Below are positions 7,749 to 15,395 of a stretch of 64,000 nucleotides of DNA, in pieces. Source of the stretch: Companilactobacillus kimchiensis (GTDB taxonomy: Bacteria > Bacillota > Bacilli > Lactobacillales > Lactobacillaceae); assembly GCF_001438805.1 (NCBI RefSeq), contig NZ_JQCF01000010.1, positions 1-64,000 of the forward strand, written 5' to 3'. Every line of letters starts with the position of its first letter. The first letter of the stretch is position 1. The notes below the pieces were generated by a model. It did not search any database, was not told the DNA's origin, and saw nothing but the letters and a program-made list of their open reading frames with translations. A program made the translations under genes and the position numbers.

Positions 7749-8906
7749 ATGAAAAACGTCCGTAACACCGTACCATCACTATTATTAATCATTGTTCTGG
7801 TAGGATTTCCCCAGATCAGTGAATCGATCTTTACCCCTGTTTTGCCCAATATCAGCCAAGGATTTAACGTTTCAGCGGCAACTTCACAATTAACAATGAG
7901 TATTTATTTCATTGCTTTTGCGATTGGAGTCCTATTCTGGGGGCAATTATCTGATAAAATTGGCCGCCGCTTAGCAATGAACTTGGGAATTGTCGTTTAT
8001 TTGCTAGGGAATATCGGTCTATTTATTAGTCCAACTTTCCATATCTTATTAACAGCACGTTTTATTCAAGCCTTTGGGGCCAGTGTCGGTTCCGTTGTCA
8101 CACAAACTATCATGCGCGAAAGTTTCAATGGTATAACTGGTGCCAAAGTCTTTTCCAAAGTTGGCGCAGCTATGGCACTGTCTCCCGCTTTTGGACCACT
8201 GATCGGTGGTTTGATCCAGACATATCTTGGCTATCGAAATGTTTTCAGTGCTTTAATTATTATGGCAACTTTAGTCTTGTTATATAGCTACTCATATTTG
8301 CCAGAAACGCGTAACGTCAAAAATATCCAACAAGTATCTTTATTAAGAGTGACTTGGAAATTAATAAAAGATCCCATCGTTTGGGCTTATGGAATTTTGA
8401 TTGGTGGCATCAACGGGATCCTCTTTGGTTACTATTCCGAAGCACCATTTATCTTTATAGAACATTTCGGTTACTCAGCTGTTAAATATGGCAGTTTGGG
8501 TCTGACCTTAGCTTTGGCTAGTTTACTTGGAGCTATTTTGGTAAATGTTTTGGTGAAATATCTCAGATCTGAAATGATTGCTCTGATTGGCTTAATTTTC
8601 AGTAGTCTTTCGGGACTATTATTGATACTTAGTTTACAACTCAATCAAGCCTATCTTTTGATCATCGGTTTCTTTTTGATATTCTTAGGACTAAACACCA
8701 CTCTGCCAATTGCTTTAAATCTGGCTTTAAAAGGTTATGAAAACATCATTGGCAGTGCCAGTGGCATTTTCAGTTTTGGTTATTATTTAATTGTCAGTCT
8801 GATCCACAACGGAACCATCTGGTCCTTGCCGATATTCATTTTAGCAATCAGTTTGATAATGTTACTTGTTTACCTACTAATTGCTTTTCGAAAAGTTGAG
8901 AAATAA
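7749..8906 (+). CDS. Bcr/CflA-type MFS multidrug exporter (12 TMS)
   Basis: 385 residues and 12 predicted helices. Diagnostic features are the N-terminal acidic motif (PQISESIFTPVLPNI), the motif A loop GQLSDKIGRR and RFIQAFGASVGSVVTQTIMR, with GPLIGGLIQ as the antiporter motif C. Members of DHA1 Bcr/CflA export bicyclomycin, sulphonamides and other compounds by proton antiport. The ATG has TAGGAG ten bases upstream. A short ORF precedes it, and a strong terminator follows, so it is probably a monocistronic efflux unit. Confidence 0.92.
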   Translation: MKNVRNTVPSLLLIIVLVGFPQISESIFTPVLPNISQGFNVSAATSQLTMSIYFIAFAIGVLFWGQLSDKIGRRLAMNLGIVVYLLGNIGLFISPTFHILLTARFIQAFGASVGSVVTQTIMRESFNGITGAKVFSKVGAAMALSPAFGPLIGGLIQTYLGYRNVFSALIIMATLVLLYSYSYLPETRNVKNIQQVSLLRVTWKLIKDPIVWAYGILIGGINGILFGYYSEAPFIFIEHFGYSAVKYGSLGLTLALASLLGAILVNVLVKYLRSEMIALIGLIFSSLSGLLLILSLQLNQAYLLIIGFFLIFLGLNTTLPIALNLALKGYENIIGSASGIFSFGYYLIVSLIHNGTIWSLPIFILAISLIMLLVYLLIAFRKVEK

Positions 8907-8910
8907 ATAT

Positions 8911-8942
8911 AAGAACCAAATATCAATTGCTATTTGGTTCTT
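8911..8942 (+). terminator. Intrinsic terminator of the Bcr-type exporter gene
   Basis: Stem AAGAACCAAATA pairs perfectly with TATTTGGTTCTT across an 8-base loop, beginning 5 bp after the stop codon. The T tract is short, so efficiency is uncertain. Confidence 0.7.
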
Positions 8943-8948
8943 ACTTCA

Positions 8949-9155
8949 GTTTGATTAGAACGCAAGTTAACAGAGTTATTATTATGCTGCCGTCTTCCGC
9001 TCGGCAATATCGGGGGCTGGAACGCAGTGGACATCGTTTTGAACCAATTTGAAGTACAAAATTGTTTCAAAATCGAGTCTTTCACTAACCTAGCCAAGTA
9101 CGCTAGGTAAGAGAAATCTCACTGCTGAGCCCCCGAATTGCTCTCGCTCCAGACT
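8949..9155 (-). repeat. Large structured intergenic repeat, copy C
   Basis: Read on the minus strand it begins AGTCTGGAG and ends with a TTCTAATCAAACT-like tail, as in copy B. The outer helix pairs 9128-9141 with 9004-9018 using a G/C-rich sequence unrelated to copies A and B. The second helix is GCAGTG with CACTGC, the inner hairpin is CCTAG/CTAGG-based with a CGTACTTGG loop, and the next hairpin is CAATTT with AAATTG. Invariant blocks GGCTCAGC, GCGTTCCAGCC and GGAAGACGG are present. It is divergent to copy B, 203 bp away, inside the gap between two convergent genes. Confidence 0.8.
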
Positions 9156-9231
9156 AGATTAGTTGTTTCTATCTTTTAGTAATTTAAATTATTTTAAGAT
9201 ATATCAATTTATTCAGATTTGTTTTAAAAGC

Positions 9232-9281
9232 AAAATGACCATATTGACTGAATGTTATATCAGCTAATATGGTCATTTTTT
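9232..9281. repeat. Terminator-like hairpin repeat, copy 2
   Basis: Stem ATGACCATATTGACTGA against TCAGCTAATATGGTCAT with A and T tracts on the two sides. It shares the TATTGACTGA...TATCAG core with copies at 193 and 61540, but its outer base pairs differ compensatorily (GACCAT/ATGGTC instead of CCTGT/ACAGG). It lies upstream of structured repeat B as copy 1 does for A, and both hairpins are followed by TTAAAAATAT. Confidence 0.72.
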
Positions 9282-9358
9282 CATTTAAAAATATTATTTG
9301 TACATAATGGTTTTAGACTAAATCACTTTTAATTAACAAAACTATCAAAGTAATATTT

Positions 9359-9548
9359 AGTCTGGAGTAAAAATTGGGAATAGGCTCAGCCGAGAAATTG
9401 TTCTTAGTGGGGAACCCACTTAGAACAAGACCGATCTTGAAGACAACCGGTCTGTGGTTGGTTCCAAGCCGTGTCCTCAGCGTTCCAGCCTATTCCCAAT
9501 TTTTGCGGAAGACGGGAAGTTAAATATACTCTCGTTCTAATCAAACTT
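9359..9548 (+). repeat. Large structured intergenic repeat, copy B
   Basis: 190 bp. The outer helix 9367-9386 with 9487-9506 matches at 19 of 20 positions, using bases changed in pairs relative to copy A (for example C-G to T-A and A-T to G-C). The inner hairpin TTGTTCTTAGTGGG with CCCACTTAGAACAA is wholly different in sequence from that of A yet equally long and has the same single T-T mismatch at the eighth pair. Invariant blocks are as in A, and the tail GGAAGACGGGAAGTTAA is nearly identical. A degenerate reverse-oriented hairpin related to the TATTGACTGA family follows at about 9556-9582. Confidence 0.82.
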
Positions 9549-9613
9549 AAGCAATGGACCAATATTTTTCAGTCAATATTAGTGTTTATTTACAGAATAT
9601 ATTGGTAAAGCTT

Positions 9614-10471
9614 TTATTTATTAATCGGATTCTCCTGAACATGATCACTTATTAGTTTCGTTGTTTCAGCGGCATTAAACTCCATTAACCAGTGACCGGC
9701 ATCTAATTTTTTCAATTGATAATCAGCTTTAACAAATTGAGCATTTTTTTCAATTCCAGCCGGAGCAATTGCCAAATCCTTGGTTCCCCAGATTAACATT
9801 GTTGGGACAGTTACTGGTGTATATTCAATTTGTGGTGTTTGGAAAAGAGCTCGATACCAGTTGACAACTGCGGTAATAGCACCTGGATCGGAAAAAATAT
9901 CCAAGTAGGTTGTAACTGTTTCTGAATCAAAACCAGCCCACAATTTTCTCAAAACAGCATAATCATCTTTTTGTAACATCGCTTCAGCTGCACCAGGTTG
10001 TTGGAAAACTTGGACATATGAACCTTTTTGTTGTTGTGCGGGATCATTTTTTAGAGCCCATTCATAAGCTGGCAGGTCAGGTACAGAAATGGCATTCCAT
10101 GAGCCAATCAAATCAGGATAGAGCGTTGTAACAGTCCAACCAACAAGTGAACCCATATCATGACCAACTAAATGAAATTTTTTATAAAAGCCAACCTTGT
10201 TGGCTAAAGTGACAACATCATTTGCCAAACTGGTCATCGAATAGGCCGCAATTTCTTGTGGTCGTGCTCCTTTGGAGTAACCTCTTTGATCAAAGGCCAC
10301 ACAGCGGTAACCAAGATCTGACATTTCTTTCATAGCTGGTTCCCACATCAATGAACTCTCAGGGAATCCATGTAAGAAAATAATTAATTCTCCAACATTA
10401 TCTAATCCGGCAGTGCGAACATTAAAATCTAAATCATTAAAATTCATAGTTGTTTTTTGTATCTTTGACAT
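9614..10471 (-). CDS. Alpha/beta hydrolase, epoxide hydrolase-like
   Basis: 285 residues from the ATG at 10471, which follows GAAGGATTTAC; a longer frame to 10531 lacks a ribosome binding site. The oxyanion motif HGFPESS, the nucleophile elbow GHDMGS with aspartate rather than serine, and the late histidine in GHWLMEF place it with soluble epoxide hydrolases and haloalkane dehalogenases, which use an Asp nucleophile. The true substrate is unknown. It is divergent from a TetR-type gene 85 bp away, whose product is the likely regulator. Confidence 0.88.
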   Translation of the reverse strand: MSKIQKTTMNFNDLDFNVRTAGLDNVGELIIFLHGFPESSLMWEPAMKEMSDLGYRCVAFDQRGYSKGARPQEIAAYSMTSLANDVVTLANKVGFYKKFHLVGHDMGSLVGWTVTTLYPDLIGSWNAISVPDLPAYEWALKNDPAQQQKGSYVQVFQQPGAAEAMLQKDDYAVLRKLWAGFDSETVTTYLDIFSDPGAITAVVNWYRALFQTPQIEYTPVTVPTMLIWGTKDLAIAPAGIEKNAQFVKADYQLKKLDAGHWLMEFNAAETTKLISDHVQENPINK

Positions 10472-10556
10472 TGTAAATCCTTCTTCATTGTAATTTTCGA
10501 GTACAATAAAAGGATAACAATTTTTTACCAAAATTTGTGGGACAATTGGAGGGGCA

Positions 10557-11030
10557 ATGTCTATGAGTAGTCGCCAAGAAGAACAACAGATTATTATTGA
10601 GTCACTGAAAGTGGCCTTATTTAAATTAATGAAAGAGAAATCCTTTAACTCAATAACTGTCAGCGAACTGGTAAAAACTGCCGGTATTGCCAGGTCAACC
10701 TTTTATCGACACTTTAACGACAAACTCAGTTTTGTCCGTTCACTAATTCAGACTGAAATGGATCAATTTGACGCCGTCTATCAGCCACAGACAATTGAGG
10801 AACGCTTTGAGGATAAATATATCAAAGAAGTTTGGCATTCACTCCTAGGCAATAAAGCCCAGATCAAGGGACTAGTCGAAGCTGGTTTATCACATATTTA
10901 CTTGGAAGAATTCAACCATCATTTACTAAAGTTATTCCCTTATTCTATGACGATTGACGAAAAAATTCATCTTTACGGTTTAGCCGGAGCACAATATAAT
11001 ATCATCTTTAATCTGTATGAGCATATTTGA
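10557..11030 (+). CDS. TetR-family regulator
   Basis: 157 residues, slightly short for the family. The N-terminal HTH is clear (SITVSELVKTAGIARSTFYRHF, with the YRHF signature, written here as two overlapping parts SITVSELVKTAG and IARSTFYRHF). The C-terminal part is the shorter all-helical ligand domain seen in many lactobacillar members. It starts behind GGAGGGGCA. Divergent from the epoxide hydrolase-like gene; an inverted repeat ATTGTA-N9-TACAAT lies in the 85-bp space between them and is a candidate operator. Confidence 0.85.
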   Translation: MSMSSRQEEQQIIIESLKVALFKLMKEKSFNSITVSELVKTAGIARSTFYRHFNDKLSFVRSLIQTEMDQFDAVYQPQTIEERFEDKYIKEVWHSLLGNKAQIKGLVEAGLSHIYLEEFNHHLLKLFPYSMTIDEKIHLYGLAGAQYNIIFNLYEHI

Positions 11031-11118
11031 GATAAAATATTAGTCGCCAACAATAAAAACTAGTAATATGGAATGATATGATTAACAACACTTATAACTA
11101 ATAAAGAGGTAATTTCGT

Positions 11119-12114
11119 TTGACAGAATCAACATTTTGGTCACAAATTGCAACACAAGCTAAATCAGAAAATCGGCCATTTTTCACTATGGCACCAATGG
11201 AAGCCGTCAGTAATACCGTCTTTCGCCAGGTGATCACGCATGCCAGTGCTCCTGATACATTTTTCAGTGAATTCGTTTATGCCAAAGCTATCACTGATTA
11301 TAAAACTAAATTTCCCATTCATGGTCGGTTATACGTTGATGAGCGTGAAAAAAAACGACCAGTCGTTCAACTTTGGGGAAATGTGGCTGAAGATTTTGAA
11401 ACAGCAGCAGCTTCCCTAAAGGATCAAGGATTCCAAGCGATTGATATCAACATGGGTTGCCCCGACAGTACCGTCATCAAAAATCATGGTGGCAGTGATC
11501 TAATCAGAAACCACCAATGGGCACAAGATGTTATTGCGGCCGCGAAAACTTCTGGCTTGGCAGTCAGTGCCAAAACACGTCTTGGTTACAGCAAAGTCGA
11601 CGAATTCAAAGACTGGATTCCTTTCCTACTTAACCAACACGTTGATGTTTTGACGATTCACCTCCGGACTAAAATGGAAATGAGTAAAGTCGAAGCTCAT
11701 TTAGAGGTTATCGACGATATTCTTAAAATGCGTGACGAAATTGCTCCCGAAACTCTAATTCAAATCAATGGTGATATTCTTGATTATCAAGCAGGTTTAA
11801 AACTAGCTCAAGAGCATCCTGGACTAGATGGCATCATGATTGGTCGCGGAGTCTTCGCTAATCCATTTGCCTTTGAAAAAGAGCCACAGACTCATTCATT
11901 AACTGAATTATTGGATCTTTTAAAGATGCAATTAGACTTATTCGATGACTTTTCACAAAAGTACGATCTGCCACGTTTCCCCTCACTAAAACGTTTCTTT
12001 AAAATTTATGCTCGCCCAGAACTTGGTGCAACTGACTTAAGAAATAAAATGATGGATGCTAAGAATACTGATGATGTTCGTCAAATCCTAACCGACTATC
12101 AAAATAATATCTAA
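11119..12114 (+). CDS. tRNA-dihydrouridine synthase, paralogue 2
   Basis: 331 residues starting with TTG behind AGAGGTAATTTCGTT. It has the same landmarks as the copy at 3815: MAPMEAVSNTVFRQ, DINMGCPD with the catalytic cysteine, KTRLGYSKVDEF, HLRTKMEMSKVEAH, QINGDILDYQAGL and GIMIGRG. The two proteins are alike from end to end but diverged, so the duplication is not recent. Whether both act on the same tRNA position cannot be told. It is monocistronic, with a terminator 6 bp downstream. Confidence 0.88.
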   Translation: MTESTFWSQIATQAKSENRPFFTMAPMEAVSNTVFRQVITHASAPDTFFSEFVYAKAITDYKTKFPIHGRLYVDEREKKRPVVQLWGNVAEDFETAAASLKDQGFQAIDINMGCPDSTVIKNHGGSDLIRNHQWAQDVIAAAKTSGLAVSAKTRLGYSKVDEFKDWIPFLLNQHVDVLTIHLRTKMEMSKVEAHLEVIDDILKMRDEIAPETLIQINGDILDYQAGLKLAQEHPGLDGIMIGRGVFANPFAFEKEPQTHSLTELLDLLKMQLDLFDDFSQKYDLPRFPSLKRFFKIYARPELGATDLRNKMMDAKNTDDVRQILTDYQNNI

Positions 12115-12121
12115 TCAATTC

Positions 12122-12160
12122 AAAAGGCCGAAATCCCAAAAAGATTTCAGCCTTTTTTTT
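12122..12160. terminator. Bidirectional intrinsic terminator
   Basis: AAAAGGCCGAAATC pairs with GATTTCAGCCTTTT around a short loop, followed by eight T. It lies between the convergent dihydrouridine synthase and TetR genes and can serve both. Confidence 0.85.
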
Positions 12161-12161
12161 G

Positions 12162-12716
12162 CTATAAATGATTAGGAATCAATAATCGATACAACTCTAG
12201 AGCTTCACTTCTATCAATTGGTTCCTGAGCCAACGCAATCTGTTGGGCAAAATCTAAAATGGCATTGGCTAAAAATTCACTCACAAACTCTTGTTTGATT
12301 TTATTGTACTCGCGCAGCATTAAAATTTGTCTAGTCATGCCACTAAATAGCGGTTGAATTTTTGGCTGAAGATTACTCCATTGCAATATTTTAATTAATT
12401 CGAGGTTATCATAAATAGTATTTATAACAATCTCGCTAGCATTATCGAAATCAATTTTTTCAGTCGCATCAATTTGTTTCTTAAATTCAGCAATTACAAT
12501 TAAAAATTGAACTACGACTACATCGGTCAAATCTTGATGATGCCGATAAAAGGTAGCCCGTGACACCCCAGCATCTTGACAAAATTGTTTGATTTCGAGT
12601 TTATCAAAATCCATCCCTTTCTTATATTCAAAACTTAAAGCATTCAATAATTTACCTTCACTACGATGTTTTCTTTGATCAATTTTTATTTGTTCATCTA
12701 AAAATATTTTGGTCAT
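12162..12716 (-). CDS. TetR-family regulator of the decarboxylase locus
   Basis: 184 residues. The HTH lies at about residues 36-58 (EIKQFCQDAGVSRATFYRHH). The C-terminal ligand domain is generic. A perfect 25-bp palindrome lies 10 bp ahead of its start, in the 125-bp space shared with the divergent amidohydrolase gene, so it most likely represses itself and the two genes opposite. The inducer could be an aromatic acid if the decarboxylase call is right. Confidence 0.87.
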   Translation of the reverse strand: MTKIFLDEQIKIDQRKHRSEGKLLNALSFEYKKGMDFDKLEIKQFCQDAGVSRATFYRHHQDLTDVVVVQFLIVIAEFKKQIDATEKIDFDNASEIVINTIYDNLELIKILQWSNLQPKIQPLFSGMTRQILMLREYNKIKQEFVSEFLANAILDFAQQIALAQEPIDRSEALELYRLLIPNHL

Positions 12717-12725
12717 TGTCTTAAT

Positions 12726-12750
12726 GATACATATTGGACCAATATGTATC
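12726..12750. promoter_or_regulatory. 25-bp palindromic TetR operator
   Basis: GATACATATTGG and CCAATATGTATC are perfect inverted 12-mers around one central A. It lies between the divergent TetR and amidohydrolase starts. Its length and perfect symmetry are what TetR-family dimers bind. Confidence 0.8.
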
Positions 12751-12841
12751 TTAACTTCCTTTTTTTTAATATTGTGACTATATATAATACTGATTGTTGA
12801 TTTAAATTATATACATTATTAATCAACCAAGGAGCATAACT

Positions 12842-13846
12842 ATGAAAATAATTACTGTTGAAGAACATTACGAATCAGCTAAAATCACTCAAGCAATTAA
12901 TCAGCAAACCGGTATAAATTCAAAACCTAGCATAAGTAATGATATGCAAAAATATATGAAAAATTCATTACCATCACCGGGAATCATGCAAGATGTGACT
13001 AAACAACGCCTTGATTTCATGGATCAATATGGAATTGATAAACAAATTTTATCCTATGGAAATTCATCCCCACAAAATTTAGATCCCAAAATTTCAATTC
13101 CCCTCTGTCAGAAAGCCAATGACGAATTAGCTCTAACAATTGCCAATAATCCAACTCGATTTGGTGCCCTAGCTGTTTTACCAGTTGGAGATCCAATCGC
13201 AGCTGCTAATGAATTAAAGCGTTCCATCACTAAACTCAATTTTAACGGTGTTTTACTCAAAGGAAATTACCAAGGTAAATTTTTTGATGATCCATTTTTC
13301 TTCCCGATTTTTGAAATGGCTAGTAAATTGGATATTCCAGTATACTTTCACCCATCATTTATTCCAACCGATATATCAGACCATTATTTTAAAAGTGACC
13401 AATGGTCAGACATTGTCACTGGAATATTCTCTAGTGCTGGTTACGGATGGCATATGGATGTTGGAATTCAAGTAATTCGAATGATTCTCTCTGGAATTTT
13501 TGATAAATTACCAAATTTAAAACTAATCTCCGGTCACTGGGGCGAAATGGTTCCAATGTTTCTAGAACGACTAGACGATGAATTAAACAACTATTCTGGT
13601 CTACAAAAATCATTCTCAGACTACTATCGACAGAATATTTTTGTAACTCCCAGTGGAATCTTAAATAATCCTCAATTAAATTTCATCTTAGTGGAAATGG
13701 GACCCGAACATATTATCTATTCAATCGATTATCCATATAAACAACCAGATAATACACAAACATTTTTGGAGAAAACCGATTTAACACCCACTGAACTTGA
13801 AGCCTTCAGTCATGGAAATGCCGAAAGAATCTTTAACTTAAAATAA
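12842..13846 (+). CDS. Amidohydrolase-2 family (ACMSD-like) decarboxylase
   Basis: 334 residues. Metal/active-site landmarks of the ACMSD branch are present: TVEEHY at residues 5-10, VYFHPSF near the middle, SGHWGEMVPMFLERLD and YSIDYPYKQP. Family members are zinc or manganese dependent non-oxidative decarboxylases of aromatic acids such as gamma-resorcylate, salicylate or aminocarboxymuconate semialdehyde. The exact substrate is open. The gene follows GGAGCATAACT and is cotranscribed with the DUF2316 gene 21 bp downstream, under the divergent TetR. Confidence 0.82.
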   Translation: MKIITVEEHYESAKITQAINQQTGINSKPSISNDMQKYMKNSLPSPGIMQDVTKQRLDFMDQYGIDKQILSYGNSSPQNLDPKISIPLCQKANDELALTIANNPTRFGALAVLPVGDPIAAANELKRSITKLNFNGVLLKGNYQGKFFDDPFFFPIFEMASKLDIPVYFHPSFIPTDISDHYFKSDQWSDIVTGIFSSAGYGWHMDVGIQVIRMILSGIFDKLPNLKLISGHWGEMVPMFLERLDDELNNYSGLQKSFSDYYRQNIFVTPSGILNNPQLNFILVEMGPEHIIYSIDYPYKQPDNTQTFLEKTDLTPTELEAFSHGNAERIFNLK

Positions 13847-13867
13847 ATATCATTTGGAGGAACTATT

Positions 13868-14179
13868 ATGACTTTAAATCCACAACAAATCACCAATACT
13901 ATTAACGAGTTACAAGAAAATTTCGAACTTAGTGGTTTAACTAAACAACAAGTCGCTACTGACCTAAATATCAGTCTTAATAAACTAGATACTATTATGA
14001 ATCTAAATCAAGAATCCTTAAATGATCCTTGGATCGTACGTAATTATCTAATTGATAAAGTAAGAGCTAAGAATCAAGAACCAGTTCCTTTTACCGCCTT
14101 GGCTGGTGACTGGCATCACTACTGGTTCTTAAACAGTCGTATCATTGATAAAAGAAAAATCACGGCTGGTGACAATTAA
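13868..14179 (+). CDS. DUF2316 family protein
   Basis: 103 residues, cytosolic. The N-terminal half contains a helix-turn-helix-like stretch (TKQQVATDLNISLNKLDTIM), and the C-terminal half has the conserved-looking WIVRNYL and AGDWHHYWFLNS. DUF2316 proteins are common in lactobacilli and of unknown function. The start has TTTGGAGGAACT. Being second in the decarboxylase operon suggests a role in the same response, possibly as an accessory regulator. Confidence 0.75.
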   Translation: MTLNPQQITNTINELQENFELSGLTKQQVATDLNISLNKLDTIMNLNQESLNDPWIVRNYLIDKVRAKNQEPVPFTALAGDWHHYWFLNSRIIDKRKITAGDN

Positions 14180-14195
14180 TTTATTAGCATGGAAA

Positions 14196-14240
14196 AAAAT
14201 AGAGGATCGTAAGAAATTAATCTTACGGTCCCTTATTTTG
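14196..14240 (+). terminator. Intrinsic terminator of the decarboxylase operon
   Basis: GGATCGTAAGA pairs with TCTTACGGTCC (one G-U pair) around AATTAA and runs into CCTTATTTTG. Confidence 0.75.
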
Positions 14241-14255
14241 TGAAACATCGTTTCA
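14241..14255. promoter_or_regulatory. Palindrome upstream of SemiSWEET gene
   Basis: TGAAAC-ATC-GTTTCA, 6-bp arms, directly followed by TTGACA at 14257-14262 (a perfect -35 hexamer, although no well-spaced -10 follows: TATATA is 22 bp away). It resembles a repressor site but lacks the central CG of a cre site. Confidence 0.4.
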
Positions 14256-14372
14256 ATTGACATGATGTATTGTCTGATTTACCGTATATACAAAGCATTT
14301 TTCATTAATTAATTACACAATTAATGACTTTCAAATGTTTGAGGATAAAGAGAGTGGAAAGGAAGTAATTTT

Positions 14373-14651
14373 TTGCAAAAAGTTGATTCAACGAAAGTAG
14401 AACGAATTGGAACGATAGCAAGTGTCATGTCTGTCTTGATGTATGTTTCGTACATCCCCCAGATCATATCCAACCTATCCGGTACCAAAGGCAATCCAAT
14501 TCAACCATTAGTTGCCTTCATCAACTGTACAATTTGGACGGCTTATGGATTACTCAAGAAGGAAAAGGACTGGCCAATTATTTGGGCTAATATTCCAGGG
14601 ATTTTCCTTGGAGCCGCAACCTTTATCACTGCAATTTTTAGTTTTAATTAA
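14373..14651 (+). CDS. SemiSWEET family transporter
   Basis: 92 residues with three hydrophobic helices, the single triple-helix bundle of bacterial SemiSWEETs, which dimerise to form a sugar pore. Family landmarks are visible: the PQ motif in YVSYIPQI (Pro29-Gln30), and in helix 3 the pocket residues Asn51 and Trp55 in INCTIWTAYG. It starts with TTG behind GGAAAGGAAG. It is a lone gene, so the sugar carried cannot be inferred. Confidence 0.85.
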   Translation: MQKVDSTKVERIGTIASVMSVLMYVSYIPQIISNLSGTKGNPIQPLVAFINCTIWTAYGLLKKEKDWPIIWANIPGIFLGAATFITAIFSFN

Positions 14652-14685
14652 TTACTCCCGACAAGTTCAGAAATGGATTTGTTTT

Positions 14686-14847
14686 TTATCTCCATTTTAT
14701 TGGTGCATACCAAGCTCCAGAATTGTTCACCAGCTTGCTGACATCAAAATTCAAATTACTAAAAGAAATAACAGCTATTAGCATACCGGCAATTAATAAA
14801 ATTATTCCAATCCAAACAATATTCCGATTAAATTTCAACAAATTCAT
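14686..14847 (-). pseudogene. Decayed DUF4097-type gene, N-terminal 53 codons
   Basis: ATG behind AGAGGTG, 3 bp after the DUF1700 gene, encodes 53 residues: a short basic start, one helix (IVWIGIILLIAGMLIAVISF) and FDVSKLVNN, which looks like the beginning of the DUF4097 proteins that normally follow PadR-DUF1700 pairs. It stops at TAA (14686-14688). In the +1 frame the sequence continues for about 16 codons (MEIKNKSISELVGSN) before another stop. I infer a frameshifted and truncated gene; a genuine small membrane protein is the alternative. Confidence 0.5.
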
Positions 14848-14849
14848 TA

Positions 14850-15395
14850 TCAAACACCTCTCTTATTAAACGTCTTAAACAAATATTTACTTGATCTGAA
14901 TAGTCCATTACTAGAACCCAATAGTCCTTGTTCACAAATTATTCCTAATCCCAACAGGATCAATGACATTCCAAATTGTAATAAAGCATAAGTCCAACCA
15001 ATTTTAAATATCACGACAAAGCTACCTAGGAATATCCATAATCCTGAAACAATAAAAGCAATAGTACAGATAAAGAAAGCAAATATTGCAGCTAATAGAA
15101 TGATATATCCTGCCATCAAGATTGGTCCCCAAATTGGCAACGCAATCGTTAAAAATAAAGTGCTTTTGATTCTATTTTTTGTTTCCGGTATCTCAACATC
15201 CTCATCTGACAGAATATGCAAAACAACTTTTTCAACCCCACCGATATTACTAATTGCTTCACCGGCATTCATACCATTTTCAATCAAATCATCTAAATAT
15301 TCTGAATAATAATCAATGTAATCATTGGCATTTCTGACTCCGTATTTTTTCAAACGTTTTTGTAAATCTACTAAAAAATCTGTTTTATCCATCAA
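14850..15395 (-). CDS. DUF1700 (HAAS) family membrane protein
   Basis: 181 residues. The N-terminal 50 residues are the HAAS-type helical domain (FLVDLQKRLKKYGV, YIDYYSEYLDDLIENG, GEAISNIG), followed by two or three strongly hydrophobic segments from about residue 75 to 165. In this family the cytosolic domain is thought to interact with the partner PadR regulator. It overlaps the end of the PadR gene by 11 bp, so the two are translationally coupled, and is followed by the remnant of the expected third gene. Confidence 0.85.
   Translation of the reverse strand: MMDKTDFLVDLQKRLKKYGVRNANDYIDYYSEYLDDLIENGMNAGEAISNIGGVEKVVLHILSDEDVEIPETKNRIKSTLFLTIALPIWGPILMAGYIILLAAIFAFFICTIAFIVSGLWIFLGSFVVIFKIGWTYALLQFGMSLILLGLGIICEQGLLGSSNGLFRSSKYLFKTFNKRGV

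Noticed and set aside
14241-14255. cre site upstream of the SemiSWEET gene
   Set aside because: The palindrome TGAAACATCGTTTCA is one base longer than a cre and lacks the central CG at the proper place; kept only as a generic palindrome.
14512-14781. Plus-strand open frame overlapping the SemiSWEET gene
   Set aside because: It is in another frame of a well-supported gene and has no protein-like composition or ribosome binding site.
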